DNA of 64,000 nt. Origin: Actinomycetes bacterium (GTDB taxonomy: Bacteria > Actinomycetota > Acidimicrobiia > Acidimicrobiales > Bog-793). The notes under the pieces are model-generated. The model was not told where the DNA came from. It ran no database searches and worked only from the letters and a program-made list of their open reading frames with translations. This document shows, in pieces, positions 18,334-28,418 of the stretch. The position numbers and the translations under genes are program-made. Every line of letters begins with the position of its first letter. The first letter of the stretch is position 1. The stretch lies in NCBI GenBank assembly GCA_021798985.1, contig JAJZBI010000016.1, forward strand, positions 18,332 to 82,331, read 5' to 3'.

Positions 18334-20625
18334 GTGCGCTCGTTGCACCTCGCCGCCCCGAGCACGGGACCGCCGGACGCCGCCGGGCTCGAGCGCCGCG
18401 AGCTCGTCGTGTCGGGTCTCGTCCAGGGCGTTGGCTTCCGGCCCTTCGTCTGCCGGCTCGCTGCGTCCTTCGACCTCGCCGGGCTGGTGACCAACTGCGC
18501 GCTCGGCGCGCGCATCGAGGTCGAGGGGCCGCCCGAGCGCGTGGCGGCCTTCTCCGCGCGCCTTCGCGGCGCCGGCCCGCCACGAGCTGAGATCTCGACC
18601 ATCACCGAGCACGCCCTCGGCGCGACCGGCGAGCGCGGCTTTGTCGTCCACGCGCATCCCGAAGCTGCTGGCGCGCTCGCTGCCGTGGCGCCGGACGTGC
18701 GGATGTGCGAGGCGTGCCAGCGAGAGGTCGACGACCCGGCGGATCGCCGCTACCGCCACGCCTTCGCGAGCTGCACCGACTGCGGACCCCGCTACACCGT
18801 GGCGCTCGCTGCACCCTACGAGCGGGTGCATACGACGATGGCCGGCTTCGCCCTGTGTCCTGCCTGCGCAGGCGAGTACGAGGACCCGTCGTCCCGGCGC
18901 GCCCGTGCCGAGACGATCGCGTGCCCCGATTGCGGCCCCCGCCTCGAGGTGCGCGTCGAGGAGGCGGTGGCCGCGTTGCGCCAGGGCGCCCTGGCGGTGA
19001 TCAAGGGCCTAGGCGGCTTCCATCTCGCCTGCGACGCGACCGACGAGGCGGCCGTTCGGCGCGTGCGCGCCCTGAAGCAGCGCCCCGACAAGCCCTTGGC
19101 GGTGATGGTGCGCGACCTCGCCGGCGCGCTCGAGCTCTGCGAGCTCGGGCGAGCTGAGCAGGCCCTGCTCAGCTCGCCCGAGGGGCCGATCGTGCTGGCA
19201 CGCCGCCGCCCCGACGCGCCCCTCGCCGAGGCCATCGCGCCGGGGCTCACCCGCCTCGGGGTCTTGCTCGCCACCTCGCCGCTCCACCACCTCCTGCTCG
19301 CTGGCGTGCAGCGGCCGCTCGTGATGACCTCGGCGAACCGCTCCGAGGAGCCGACGGCCTGGCGTGACGCCACCGCTGAACGCCTCGCCAGCGGGACGGC
19401 GGTACTGGTCACCCACGACCGGCCGATCGCGGCGCGCGCCGACGACTCGGTGGCGATGGTCGCGCTCGGCCGCGCCCTCGTCCTGCGTCGCAGCCGCGGC
19501 TACGTGCCGCGCCCGCTGCGTCTCGCCCGGCCGGTGGCGCAGCCCGTGCTCGGCCTCGGCGGCCACCAGAAGAACACTGTCTGCCTGGTCGCCGGCGACC
19601 AGGCGTATTTGTCTGCGCACGTCGGCGACCTCGGAGCACCGGGCGCCGATCGAGAGCTCGCCCATGCGATCGCACAGGTGATCAAGATGGCGGGCGTCGA
19701 GCCGACGGCCGTGGCGCACGACCTGCACCCGGAGTACCGCTCGAGCGAGGTCGCCGCCGGTCTCGGCCTGGCCACCGTCGCTGTCCAGCACCACCAGGCG
19801 CACCTGTACTCCTGCCTCGCCGAGCACGGCTTCAGCGGCCCGGTGGTCGGCATCGTCGCCGACGGCAACGGCCTCGGCGACGACGGTGGCCTGTGGGGCG
19901 GCGAGGTGCTCGTGGCGGACGGGGACGGCGTGCGGCGGGCGGGTCACCTTGCTCCGGTCGCCCAGCCCGGCGGTGAGGCGGCGGTCCGGTTCCCCTGGCG
20001 CATGGCGGTCTCCTACCTCTGCGCGCTCGGCGCCCTGGACGCCCTCGAGCACCCACGGCTCGCCAAGCTGGCGCGGGCGGGCGAGACCGACGGCGTCGTC
20101 TCGCTGATCCGCGGGGGAGTTGCACCCATGACGACCTCGCTCGGGCGCCTCTTCGACGCCGTCGGGGCGATCGTCGTGGGTCGGGGCGCCACCAGCTACG
20201 AGGCGCAGGCGGCGATCGAGCTGGAGGCGCTCGCCGAGGCGACCACGGCACCCGCACTTTGCTGCCCGTGGCGGGAGCAGGGCGCGACGGTCGTGGTGGA
20301 CACCGCGTCGCTGTTCGGTGCTGTCGTCGAGGCGCTGATCGCCGCACGCCCCGTGGCCGAGGTGGCGGCCGGTTTCCATGCCGGCCTCGCCGCCGGGCTC
20401 GGTGACGCGGCGGCTGAGGTGGCGCGCCGCGCCGGGATCGGGACCGTGGCGCTGTCGGGCGGGTGCTTTCAGAACCGGCTGCTCCTCGAGGCGACGTCCC
20501 GGCGCCTCGAGGAGCACCACGGCCTTGTCGTGCTGGTCCCCGGGCGGGTGCCCCCCAACGACGGTGGCCTCAGCCTCGGCCAGGCCGTGCTGGCCGCGGC
20601 GCGCATCGAGCGAGAGGAGCCCTGA
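18334..20625 (+). CDS. hypF: Carbamoyltransferase HypF
   Basis: A 763-residue enzyme that uses carbamoyl phosphate and ATP to carbamoylate the C-terminal Cys of HypE, the first step in making the CN- ligands of [NiFe]-hydrogenases. Domains in order: acylphosphatase-like (VSGLVQGVGFRPFVCRLA, about 27-44), two zinc fingers (CEACQ...CTDCG and CPACA...CPDCG, about 125-210), a YrdC-like domain (KGLGGFHLACDATDE) and a Kae1-like domain with HDLHPEYRSSE and QHHQAHLYSC. GTG 18334 is the earliest reasonable start. First gene of a hypF-C-C'-D-E run. Confidence 0.95.
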   Translation: MRSLHLAAPSTGPPDAAGLERRELVVSGLVQGVGFRPFVCRLAASFDLAGLVTNCALGARIEVEGPPERVAAFSARLRGAGPPRAEISTITEHALGATGERGFVVHAHPEAAGALAAVAPDVRMCEACQREVDDPADRRYRHAFASCTDCGPRYTVALAAPYERVHTTMAGFALCPACAGEYEDPSSRRARAETIACPDCGPRLEVRVEEAVAALRQGALAVIKGLGGFHLACDATDEAAVRRVRALKQRPDKPLAVMVRDLAGALELCELGRAEQALLSSPEGPIVLARRRPDAPLAEAIAPGLTRLGVLLATSPLHHLLLAGVQRPLVMTSANRSEEPTAWRDATAERLASGTAVLVTHDRPIAARADDSVAMVALGRALVLRRSRGYVPRPLRLARPVAQPVLGLGGHQKNTVCLVAGDQAYLSAHVGDLGAPGADRELAHAIAQVIKMAGVEPTAVAHDLHPEYRSSEVAAGLGLATVAVQHHQAHLYSCLAEHGFSGPVVGIVADGNGLGDDGGLWGGEVLVADGDGVRRAGHLAPVAQPGGEAAVRFPWRMAVSYLCALGALDALEHPRLAKLARAGETDGVVSLIRGGVAPMTTSLGRLFDAVGAIVVGRGATSYEAQAAIELEALAEATTAPALCCPWREQGATVVVDTASLFGAVVEALIAARPVAEVAAGFHAGLAAGLGDAAAEVARRAGIGTVALSGGCFQNRLLLEATSRRLEEHHGLVVLVPGRVPPNDGGLSLGQAVLAAARIEREEP

Positions 20626-20626
20626 C

Positions 20627-20899
20627 ATGTGCCTCGGAATCCCGGCGCGCCTCGTCGAGTTGCCGGTCGGCGAGTCCGCGATCGCCGTCGTCGACCTCGG
20701 CGGCGCGCGCCGCGCCGTCAACGTCGCGCTGGTCGCTGACGAGGGCCTTGTGGAGGGCGACTTCCTGCTCATCCACGTCGGGTTCGCGATCGCGAAGATG
20801 GAGAGCGACGAGGCTGCGCGCACGATCGCGGACTTGGAGGCGCTGGGCGGCCCGTACCGGGACGAGCTCGAGGCGATGAATCGTGGGAGCTCCCGGTGA
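20627..20899 (+). CDS. hypC: Hydrogenase maturation chaperone HypC
   Basis: A 90-residue HypC/HybG/HupF protein. It carries the Fe(CN)2CO unit with HypD and escorts the hydrogenase large subunit. The essential N-terminal MC is present (MCLGIPARLVEL, Cys2), followed by the OB-fold strands ending in GDFLLIHVGFAIAKM. ATG 20627 is one base after the hypF stop, and GAGAGGAG lies upstream. It overlaps the next small gene by 4 bp. Confidence 0.95.
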   Translation: MCLGIPARLVELPVGESAIAVVDLGGARRAVNVALVADEGLVEGDFLLIHVGFAIAKMESDEAARTIADLEALGGPYRDELEAMNRGSSR

Positions 20900-21102
20900 G
20901 CACGGTCCCGCCGCGCGCCTGTGGCGAGGTCTGCTCCGACGCGGCCGAGGTCGTTATCGTCACCGGCCTCGACGGCGACCAGGCGACCGGGATCGATCCC
21001 GCAGGCGTCACGATCTGTTTCGCCGCCGAGCTCGTGGCGCCGCTCGCGCTCGGAGCGCGCGTGCTCGTGCACGCTGGCGCGGCGATCGGCCGGATCGCAT
21101 GA
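20896..21102 (+). CDS. Second, divergent HypC-like small protein
   Basis: A 68-residue protein starting at GTG 20896 within the hypC stop (GTGA). The body has the HypC beta pattern and the closing motif VLVHAGAAIGRI. However, the N-terminus lacks Met-Cys; Cys occurs instead at about 9 and 13 (ACGEVCSDAAEVVIV). Paired normal and variant HypC-like genes are known in actinobacterial hyp clusters. The role of the variant is not established. Its stop overlaps the hypD start (ATGA). Confidence 0.75.
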   Translation: MSTVPPRACGEVCSDAAEVVIVTGLDGDQATGIDPAGVTICFAAELVAPLALGARVLVHAGAAIGRIA

Positions 21103-22211
21103 GCGCGACCGAGCGGGAGGTCGCCGGCCGCCTCGCCACCGAGATCGCCCGCCTGGCCGGCGAGGAGCACGTCCGTTTCATGGAGGTGTGCGGCGGCCAC
21201 ACCCACACGATCTACCGCTACGGCATCCCGAGCCTGCTGCCAGAAAACGTCGAGTTCGTGCACGGGCCGGGGTGCCCGGTCTGCGTCATTCCGATGGGCC
21301 GGGTGGACGACGCAATCGCGCTCGCCACCGAGGAGACCGTGACGCTGTGCTGCTTCGGGGACCTGCTCCGGGTTCCGGGCGGCCGCGGCAGCCTGATGGA
21401 GGCTCGGGCGGAGGGGGCGGACGTCCGCATCGTCTACTCCCCGCTCGACGCGCTCGCCCTCGCCGAGCGCGAGCCCGACCGTCAGGTGGTCTTCTTGGCG
21501 GTCGGTTTCGAGACGACGGCACCGGCCACGGCGCTCACGGTGCTGCGCGCCGCTGCGCGGGGGGTCGCCAACTTCTCGGTGCTGTGCAATCACGTGACGA
21601 TCGAAGAGCCGCTGCGCGCCCTGCTCGGCGCGCCCGGCGTCGCGCTGGACGGGCTGATCGGGCCGGGCCACGTGGCGGTGGTGACCGGCGCCGCCGCCTT
21701 CGGCTTTGTCGCCAAGGAGTTCTCGCTGCCGATCGTGGTCAGCGGCTTTGAGCCCAACGACCTGCTCGAGTCGGTGGCGATGCTGTTGCGCCAGCGCCAC
21801 TCGGGGCGCTGGCGCGCCGAGAACCAGTACCGGCGGGCGGTCAGCGACGAGGGCAACCTGGCTGCGCAGGCGGTGATGGCACAGGTGTTCACACGCCGAG
21901 CGCGGTTCGCGTGGCGCGGCCTCGGCGAGATCGAGCGCTCGGCCTATGGCCTGCGCGAGGAGTTCTCGCGCTTTGACGCCGAACGTCGCTTCGCTGTTCC
22001 TGGCATCACCGTGCCCGATCCGCGGGCGTGTCGCTGCGGAGAGGTCCTGCGCGGTGTTCGCAAGCCGTGGCAGTGCGGCGTCTTCGGCACGGCGTGCACG
22101 CCCGAGCGGCCCATCGGGACCTGCATGGTCTCGAGCGAGGGCGCGTGCGCTGCCTACTACCACTACGGGCGCCTCGGTGGGCTCAGGCGCGAACCCGCGG
22201 TCGGGCGATGA
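21099..22211 (+). CDS. hypD: Hydrogenase maturation protein HypD
   Basis: A 370-residue iron-sulfur protein that acts with HypC as the scaffold where the Fe(CN)2CO centre is assembled. The hallmark cysteines are present: MEVCGGHTHTIYRYG, HGPGCPVCVIP, and the C-terminal cluster motif with CGEVLRG, CGVFGTACTP and GTCMVSSEGACAAYY. ATG 21099 overlaps the previous stop (ATGA). The open frame upstream of it belongs to another gene. Confidence 0.95.
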   Translation: MSATEREVAGRLATEIARLAGEEHVRFMEVCGGHTHTIYRYGIPSLLPENVEFVHGPGCPVCVIPMGRVDDAIALATEETVTLCCFGDLLRVPGGRGSLMEARAEGADVRIVYSPLDALALAEREPDRQVVFLAVGFETTAPATALTVLRAAARGVANFSVLCNHVTIEEPLRALLGAPGVALDGLIGPGHVAVVTGAAAFGFVAKEFSLPIVVSGFEPNDLLESVAMLLRQRHSGRWRAENQYRRAVSDEGNLAAQAVMAQVFTRRARFAWRGLGEIERSAYGLREEFSRFDAERRFAVPGITVPDPRACRCGEVLRGVRKPWQCGVFGTACTPERPIGTCMVSSEGACAAYYHYGRLGGLRREPAVGR

Positions 22212-23287
22212 GCGGGCTCGGCGCGAGCGAAGAGGAGATCCTCGCTCGCATCAGCACCCGCCGGGCGGCGCCCGCGCAGCTCACCGATCGCCGCATCACC
22301 ATGGCCCACGGAGCCGGCGGTCGGGCGAGCGCCGCCCTGGTGGAGGCGCTGTTTTTGCGCGAGCTCGACAACCCCCAGCTCGCCGGACTCGACGACGCTT
22401 CGCCCGTGCCGGGCGCCGCCGGCCTCGTGATGACCACCGACGCCTTCGTCGTCCGTCCGCTGCGCTTTCCCGGCGGGGGGATCGGCGAGCTGGCGGTGCA
22501 CGGCACGGTGAACGACCTTGCCGCCTGCGGCGCTCGACCGCTCGCGCTGAGCGCCGCCTTCGTCTTGGAGGAAGGGCTCGCGACGGCCGAGCTCGCCGAG
22601 CAGGTCGGCGCGATGGCGGCGGCGGCTCGCCACTGCGGCGTGCCGATCGTCGCCGGTGACACCAAGGTCGTCGAGCGCGGACGGGCCGAGGGCTGCTACG
22701 TCATCACGACGGGGATCGGACGGGTCGAGCTCACGGGCCTCGCGCCGGGGGGGTGCACACAAGGCGATGCGCTGTTGTGCTCGGCGCCGATCGCGGCGCA
22801 CGGCATCGCCGTCTTGACCGCGCGCCATGAGCTCGCGATCGACGCCCCCATTGTCTCGGACACCCGCTCGCTCTGGCCACTCGTCGAGCCGCTCGTCGAC
22901 CTCGCCGGCTCAATCCACGCGCTGCGCGACGCGACGCGCGGCGGCGTCGCCACGGTGCTCAACGAGCTTGCGGTCAGCTCGGGCGTCGAGGCGGTCGTCG
23001 ACGAGGCGGCGCTCCCGGTCCAAGCGGCGGTGCGCGGCGCCTGCGAGCTGCTCGGCATCGATCCGCTCTATGTAGCCAACGAGGGTGTTCTCATCGCCGC
23101 GGTCGCCGCCGAGGTCGCCGACGAGGTGCTCGGCCGGTGGCGTGAGGTTCCGGCGGGAGAGCAGGCGGTACGGATCGGCGAAATCGAGCGTCGCCTCGCG
23201 CCCGGCAGGGTGCTCGTCGACACCGCGGTCGGTGGCAGGCGGATCCTCGACACGCTCGTCGGGGACCCGCTCCCGCGCATCTGCTGA
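22208..23287 (+). CDS. hypE: Hydrogenase maturation protein HypE
   Basis: A 359-residue PurM-like ATPase. It dehydrates the carbamoylated C-terminal Cys to a thiocyanate, which becomes the cyanide ligand. The essential C-terminal PRIC is intact. Other signatures are TMAHGAGGRAS-like MAHGAGGRASAALVE, LAGLDDASP, GTVNDLAACGARP and VAGDTKVVERG. ATG 22208 overlaps the hypD stop. It is the last gene of the cluster; hypA, hypB and hydrogenase subunits are not in the window. Confidence 0.95.
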   Translation: MSGLGASEEEILARISTRRAAPAQLTDRRITMAHGAGGRASAALVEALFLRELDNPQLAGLDDASPVPGAAGLVMTTDAFVVRPLRFPGGGIGELAVHGTVNDLAACGARPLALSAAFVLEEGLATAELAEQVGAMAAAARHCGVPIVAGDTKVVERGRAEGCYVITTGIGRVELTGLAPGGCTQGDALLCSAPIAAHGIAVLTARHELAIDAPIVSDTRSLWPLVEPLVDLAGSIHALRDATRGGVATVLNELAVSSGVEAVVDEAALPVQAAVRGACELLGIDPLYVANEGVLIAAVAAEVADEVLGRWREVPAGEQAVRIGEIERRLAPGRVLVDTAVGGRRILDTLVGDPLPRIC

Positions 23288-23488
23288 CACACGAAACGCA
23301 ACGATCGGCTCGCCGGCCCACGTCCTCCCAGTTCAGACCCGTCGAGGGGGGTGTCGCCCCGCGCTGCCCTCGCGGACGCGCAGGGCCGAATGACTCAACT
23401 TTGCCGGTCGAGGTGCCGAAAGCCTCTCCGAACACCTCTCGGCCTCCGGACGTTCTCGCCGCGAGGCCGCCCACCTGAGGGGACCACG

Positions 23489-25948
23489 ATGGGCCACAAC
23501 CCCAAGTACGCCAACGGCAACGGCAACCACGCGGTGCTGGCGGTGCTCGACGCACCGCTCGCGCGGACCGATCTCACGGGCCGCCTCGCGCCGGTCGAGC
23601 CGGCGAGCGGTCCCGGGCGCCTCGGGGCACGACGGCCCGCCGCTCCAGTTCGCCGGCGCGGCCTCAAGGCGTGGGCGAACGACCGCAGCATACGGGGGCG
23701 CCTGGTCGGCTTGCTGGTCGTCATCTTCGTGCTGTGGCTGACCGGCGTCGGCCTGACCGCCGCCAACCTCTCCTTGGCGAAGTCGACGGCCCACCGCACC
23801 GACCACTCGTTCGCGACCTTCCGCGCGTTTCGGGATGCCTACGAGGGCTGGCTGACCGACGACGACCAGTCGAACATGGTCTCGGCCGTTGCCGCGCTGC
23901 CGGCCACCGCCGCGAATATCCGGCTCGAGCGCGTCACGGCCGCCCAGGTCACCGCCGGCTATCGCCAGGCCGTGGCGGACCTCGGCCGCACGATGCAACT
24001 CGCCGATCCGAGCGATCGTCCCGCCGTGCAACGGCTGATCACGGACCTCGCCGGCTACGACCGCTACACGAGGGTCGTCCTCGCCGACTCGGCGCGATTC
24101 GACGCCAAGGGCGCGATCTCCCAGATGACCGTCGGCAACCTGGCGATCTCCAACAAGACCCAGGCGGACTTCAACGCCCTGGACGCGACCCTCAGCGCGG
24201 ACGTGACCGCCCAGCGCGGGGTCGTCGCCAACCTCGTCTCGACCTCGCTGATCGAGCTGATCGTCCTCGTGCTGTGCGGCATCGTGCTGGCGGTCGTGGC
24301 GACCGCCTGGGTCATCGGCTCGATCACCAAGCCCGTCAACGAGCTCGAGGCAACGCTCGCAGCGGTGATGGCCGGCGACCTCGCGGCGCGCGCCGAGGTT
24401 GAGTCGACCGACGAGCTCGGCCGCCTCGCCGGGCACCTCAACCAGGCGGTCGCGGCGCAGGAGTCGGCGGCAGCCCAGCTCGCCGTGGCTTCACGGGCCG
24501 ATGCCGCTGCGGCAGCCGACGCCACCGCGGCCAATGAGGTGCTCGCGGCGGTCAGCGCGCAGGACAGTGCCGAGCAGGCGCTGTGCACGGCGGTCCAGCG
24601 CCTGGCCGCGGCCTTCTCGCTGGTCCAGGCGGCAGCGGTGCGATTCGACCCCGATACCAAGCAGCTCGGCGTGCTCGCCGAGGCCGGACGGGGCGCGCTC
24701 GGCGAGCGCAGGCTCGCTGACGACGTGCTCATCGCCCAGGCCCTTCGGAGCGGCCGCCCCCAGATCGCCGAGGACCTCTCGGGCGCTGGCGCGCGCGCCC
24801 AGGCGGCCCGCCTGGCCGGTGCGGAGGGGGCGGCCTACCTGCCGATCCACCTCGAGGGCCAGCCCTACGGCGTGATCGAGTGTCACTTCGCCGAGCCGCT
24901 CGACCAGCGCCGGGCGAGCTGTATGGGCAACCTCGGACAGGGGATCGCGGCCGCCGTCGAGAAGATCGCGGCCCATGCCGCCCAGCTCGCCGCTGAGCAG
25001 AGGGTCTGGGCCCAGGTCCAAGAGCTCCTGGCGGCGGTGGACGCGGCGGCCGCGGGCGACCTCACCGCCCTCGTCACGGTCAAGGGCGAGGACGCCATCG
25101 GTAAGGTGGGCGAGCGCCTCGCCGCCTTCCTCGTCGACCTGCGCCAGAAGGTCGCCGCACTCGGTGAGATGACCGCCGGCCTCGCCGGCGCGGCCGAGGA
25201 ACTGTCGGCGACCGCGACGCAGCTCTCGGCGGCTTCCGAAGAGACCTCGAGCCAGGCGAGCCTCGTCTCTGACACTTCGGTCGGGGTGTCGGAGTCCGTC
25301 CAGACCGTCGCCGCGGCGGCAGAAGAGCTCACCGCCTCGATCCGCGAGATCGCGAAGAACGCGGCGGAGGCCTCCCACGTCGCGACCCAGGCGGCCGAGG
25401 TGGCCGAGACCACCAACGCGACGGTCAACAAGCTCGGGGAGTCCTCGGCCGAGATCGGCAACGTGATCAAGGTGATCACGACGATCGCCCAGCAGACCAA
25501 CCTCTTGGCACTGAACGCCACGATCGAGGCGGCCCGGGCAGGCGAGGCCGGCAAGGGCTTCGCCGTGGTCGCGAACGAGGTGAAAGACCTGGCGCGCGAG
25601 ACCGCCACGGCCACCGAGGACATCTCGGCCAAGATCGAGGCGATCCAGGCCGACACGTCGGGGGCGGTGGAGGCGATCAGCCGGATCGCCGAGATCATCG
25701 CCAAGATCAACGAGCTCCAGGCGACGATTGCGGCCGCCGTCGAGGAGCAGACGGCGACCACCAATGAGATCGCCCGCTCGGTCGCTCAGGCCGCGTCCGG
25801 CTCGAGCGAGATCACCACGGGTATCGCCTCGGTCGCCGAGACCGCTCGCTCGGGTGCCTCGGGTGCCTCGGACACCGAGCGAGCGTCCTCGGAGCTCTCA
25901 CGGATGGCCGCCAGCCTGCAGAGTCTGCTCGGCGGCTTCCGCTACTGA
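23489..25948 (+). CDS. Methyl-accepting chemotaxis protein with GAF domain
   Basis: An 819-residue chemoreceptor. The first 70 residues are low-complexity and cytoplasmic. A first membrane helix lies near 73-92, a periplasmic-type sensor near 93-252, a second helix near 253-277 and a HAMP domain near 278-328. An inserted GAF-like domain (about 360-510) and the signalling coiled coil (about 560-819) follow. The hairpin tip that contacts CheA/CheW reads [20 protein letters not shown] (E and R conserved). ATG 23489 has GAGGGG upstream; an in-frame extension to 23351 looks non-coding. No che genes are adjacent. Confidence 0.92.
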   Translation: MGHNPKYANGNGNHAVLAVLDAPLARTDLTGRLAPVEPASGPGRLGARRPAAPVRRRGLKAWANDRSIRGRLVGLLVVIFVLWLTGVGLTAANLSLAKSTAHRTDHSFATFRAFRDAYEGWLTDDDQSNMVSAVAALPATAANIRLERVTAAQVTAGYRQAVADLGRTMQLADPSDRPAVQRLITDLAGYDRYTRVVLADSARFDAKGAISQMTVGNLAISNKTQADFNALDATLSADVTAQRGVVANLVSTSLIELIVLVLCGIVLAVVATAWVIGSITKPVNELEATLAAVMAGDLAARAEVESTDELGRLAGHLNQAVAAQESAAAQLAVASRADAAAAADATAANEVLAAVSAQDSAEQALCTAVQRLAAAFSLVQAAAVRFDPDTKQLGVLAEAGRGALGERRLADDVLIAQALRSGRPQIAEDLSGAGARAQAARLAGAEGAAYLPIHLEGQPYGVIECHFAEPLDQRRASCMGNLGQGIAAAVEKIAAHAAQLAAEQRVWAQVQELLAAVDAAAAGDLTALVTVKGEDAIGKVGERLAAFLVDLRQKVAALGEMTAGLAGAAEELSATATQLSAASEETSSQASLVSDTSVGVSESVQTVAAAAEELTASIREIAKNAAEASHVATQAAEVAETTNATVNKLGESSAEIGNVIKVITTIAQQTNLLALNATIEAARAGEAGKGFAVVANEVKDLARETATATEDISAKIEAIQADTSGAVEAISRIAEIIAKINELQATIAAAVEEQTATTNEIARSVAQAASGSSEITTGIASVAETARSGASGASDTERASSELSRMAASLQSLLGGFRY

Positions 25949-26023
25949 CCGCGAGGCTCCACCTCCGAGCCCCGTGACGTTGCCGGGTCGCGCTGCGGGT
26001 GTGGGCCACGCGAGACTTGAGCC

Positions 26024-26860
26024 GTGCCCGACGCCTTCGCCGCTCGTGTCCTCGCCGCGCGCCGCGCGCGCGGCCCGCTGGTGCTCGGTCTCGATCCCTC
26101 CGCGGCGCTCCTGGCGAGCTGGGGGCTCGCCGATGACGCGGCGGGACTCGAGGCCTTCGTCGACGTCGCGCTGGCTGCGGCAGCGGACAGCGTCGGCCTG
26201 ATCAAGCCGCAGTCCGCCTTCTACGAGCGCCACGGCTGGCGGGGGATGCAGGCGCTCGAGCGCTTGGTCCGCGAGGCCCGCGCGACGGGCTTGCTCGTGA
26301 TCCTCGACGCGAAGCGCGGCGATATCGGGACCACCAACGCCGCCTATGCGCAGACCTACTTCGGCGAGGGTGCGCCGCTCGCTTGCGACGCGCTGACCCT
26401 CAGCCCCTATCTCGGGCTCGGCGCCATGGAGCCGTTCTTTGCCGCCGCCGGGGCCGCGGGCGGCGGCCTGTTCGTGGTCGTGCACTCCTCCAACCCCGAG
26501 GGACGCGCGCTGCAGCAGGCAATGAGCGCGACCGGCCGTTCGGTGGCGGCGAGCCTGCTCGAGGAGATCGGCGAGCACAACGCGCGCAGCGCGGGAACGC
26601 TCGGGCCGATCGGTGCCGTGGTCGCCGCCGGCGCGCCGCGGGAGTGGGACCTCCCAGCGATGCGAGGGCTCTTCCTCGTGCCCGGGATCGGCGCCCAAGG
26701 AGCCACCCCACAAGACGTCGTCTCGACCTTCTCGGCCTGTCCGGGCCGTGCCCTGCCGAGCGCGTCGCGCTCGCTGCTCGCTGCCGGCCCCGACCCCGGA
26801 CGGATCAGCGCCTCCGCACGCGAGCTGAGCGAGCGCTTCGGCGAGCTGTTGGCCGACTGA
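26024..26860 (+). CDS. pyrF: Orotidine-5'-phosphate decarboxylase (type 2)
   Basis: A 278-residue enzyme that converts OMP to UMP in pyrimidine synthesis. The catalytic DAKRGDIG motif is at residues 95-102 (Asp95, Lys97, Asp100). The N-terminal LVLGLDPS and the closing LFLVPGIGAQG phosphate-binding loop are also present. The length and motif spacing fit the longer type 2 subfamily found in actinobacteria. GTG 26024 is used. It stands alone after the chemoreceptor, with no other pyr genes nearby. Confidence 0.94.
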   Translation: MPDAFAARVLAARRARGPLVLGLDPSAALLASWGLADDAAGLEAFVDVALAAAADSVGLIKPQSAFYERHGWRGMQALERLVREARATGLLVILDAKRGDIGTTNAAYAQTYFGEGAPLACDALTLSPYLGLGAMEPFFAAAGAAGGGLFVVVHSSNPEGRALQQAMSATGRSVAASLLEEIGEHNARSAGTLGPIGAVVAAGAPREWDLPAMRGLFLVPGIGAQGATPQDVVSTFSACPGRALPSASRSLLAAGPDPGRISASARELSERFGELLAD

Positions 26861-27014
26861 GGACCGCCCGGCCCGCCGCGCCGTTTCGGGCGGCGCCGGA
26901 CGAGCGCGCCAGCCCGTGCCGGCGTGCCGGTCGCCCGAGGCGTGGGGGCGACCCCGTTGCGCGCCGCGCGCGGCCCTAGGCTCGCCGGCGTGATGAAGGT
27001 CCGGGCGGACCAGG

Positions 27015-28091
27015 ATGCCTAGCGCCCGGTCGCCGAGGCGAACGGCCGAGCGCGACGCGGCGCCGGCGAAGGCGACGCTTCGGGAGGTCGCGCGCCGTGC
27101 TGGTGTGCATGTGGCGACGGCGTCGCGGGCGCTCAACGAACAGACGCGCGTGCTCGTCGCGCCGGCGACCGCTGCGCGCGTGCTACTCGCGGCTCAAGAG
27201 CTCGACTACCGCCCGAACCATCTGGCGCGGAGCTTGAAGACCCAGCGATCGTCGACGATCGGGGTCGTCGTTCCGGACCTCACCAATCCGCTGTTCCCTC
27301 CGATCGTGCGCGGGATCGAAGATCGCCTCGCCCGTGCGGGTTATGTGGCGCTCGTGGCGAGCACGGACAACGACGACGAGCGCGAGGGCCACGCGCTTCG
27401 CGAGATGCAGGCGCGCTATGTGGACGGGCTGATCCTCGCCACCGCCCAACGGGGGCAGTCCGCGATCGTCGAGGCGGCGAGCCAGCAGAGCCCGATCGTC
27501 TTGTTGAACCGGGTGCTCGACAACCACCGGCTGCCCTCGGTGTCGGTCGACGATCAGGCCGGGGTGCGCGCTTCGGTCGCGCATCTGATCGAGCTCGGGC
27601 ACCGTCGCATCGCCTACGTGGCGGGGCCGCAGCGCCTCTCGAGCGGTCACCTCCGCTACCTCGCCTTCGCGCAGGGCATGGCCGCGGCGGGGATGGAGGC
27701 TGATCCGGCCCTCGTCGTGTTCGCCGAGGATTTCACCGAGCAGGAGGGCTACCGCTGCGCCGCCGAGCTGCTCGGCCGCCGCCGCCGTTTCAGCGCCGTC
27801 CTCGCCGGCAACGACCTGCTCGCCCTTGGCGTCCTGCGCCTGTTCGACGCGCGCGGCATCGCCTGCCCGGCACAGTGCTCTCTCGTCGGCTTCAACGACA
27901 TGCCCCTCATGGACCGCGTCACGCCCCCGCTCACGACGGTTCATCTTCCCTGCTACGACGCCGGCTTCGAGGCGGCTGCGCTCTTGCTCGAGCGCATCGG
28001 GCACCCCGGCGCGCCGCCCGAGGCGCGCCTCTTGCCACCCGAGCTGATCGTCCGCGGCTCGACGGCGCGCCCGCCTGCGCGTCGTCGGTGA
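27015..28091 (+). CDS. LacI family transcriptional regulator
   Basis: A 358-residue regulator. The LacI helix-turn-helix is at about residues 20-42 (ATLREVARRAGVHVATASRA), with the hinge helix around RPNHLARSLKT. A periplasmic-binding-protein-like ligand domain follows (GVVVPDLTNPLF..., GNDLLALGVLRLFDARG). The N-terminal 18 residues are an Arg-rich extension, so the start could be later. The ligand is unknown. The nearest downstream gene in the same direction is the E1 dehydrogenase pair, but a 327-bp gap separates them. Confidence 0.9.
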   Translation: MPSARSPRRTAERDAAPAKATLREVARRAGVHVATASRALNEQTRVLVAPATAARVLLAAQELDYRPNHLARSLKTQRSSTIGVVVPDLTNPLFPPIVRGIEDRLARAGYVALVASTDNDDEREGHALREMQARYVDGLILATAQRGQSAIVEAASQQSPIVLLNRVLDNHRLPSVSVDDQAGVRASVAHLIELGHRRIAYVAGPQRLSSGHLRYLAFAQGMAAAGMEADPALVVFAEDFTEQEGYRCAAELLGRRRRFSAVLAGNDLLALGVLRLFDARGIACPAQCSLVGFNDMPLMDRVTPPLTTVHLPCYDAGFEAAALLLERIGHPGAPPEARLLPPELIVRGSTARPPARRR

Positions 28092-28418
28092 TCAGCGTTC
28101 GGCGTGCGCCCGGCCAGCTCGGGTGCCCCGTGCCCTGAGAGGTGCACGCGGCACCACATCGCGTGTTTAATGTCATCGAACGGTTGGCGGTCGGCCCGGG
28201 GGTGGGGACCAGCGGGCGCGGGGGAGGGGGCATCGTGGTCGAGCAGGTGGCGCCATCGCCGTGGCGCGCGCCATGGTGGGAGCGGCGCCGGTGCGCTCAC
28301 CGGGGCGCGTTCGCCAACGCGCCAGGGCGCTCGACGCGGCGCCGGGCCGTGCGGAAGCGACCCTCGCGTGCTGGGGGGATGCCTGGTCGTGAGCACGTCG
28401 TGAACCTGGAGGTCGTGG
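28092..28418. other. 327-bp region upstream of the E1 operon
   Basis: No gene supported. It contains one AT-richer island (TGTTTAATGTC around 28163-28173) that could be a -10 region or an operator for the upstream LacI regulator, and a GGAGG ribosome binding site just before 28419. Otherwise it is plain GC-rich sequence. Confidence 0.4.

Noticed and set aside
19009..21072. A 687-codon minus-strand open frame opposite hypF-hypC
   Set aside because: Antisense to genes with complete family motifs. Composition is typical of codon-bias artefacts.
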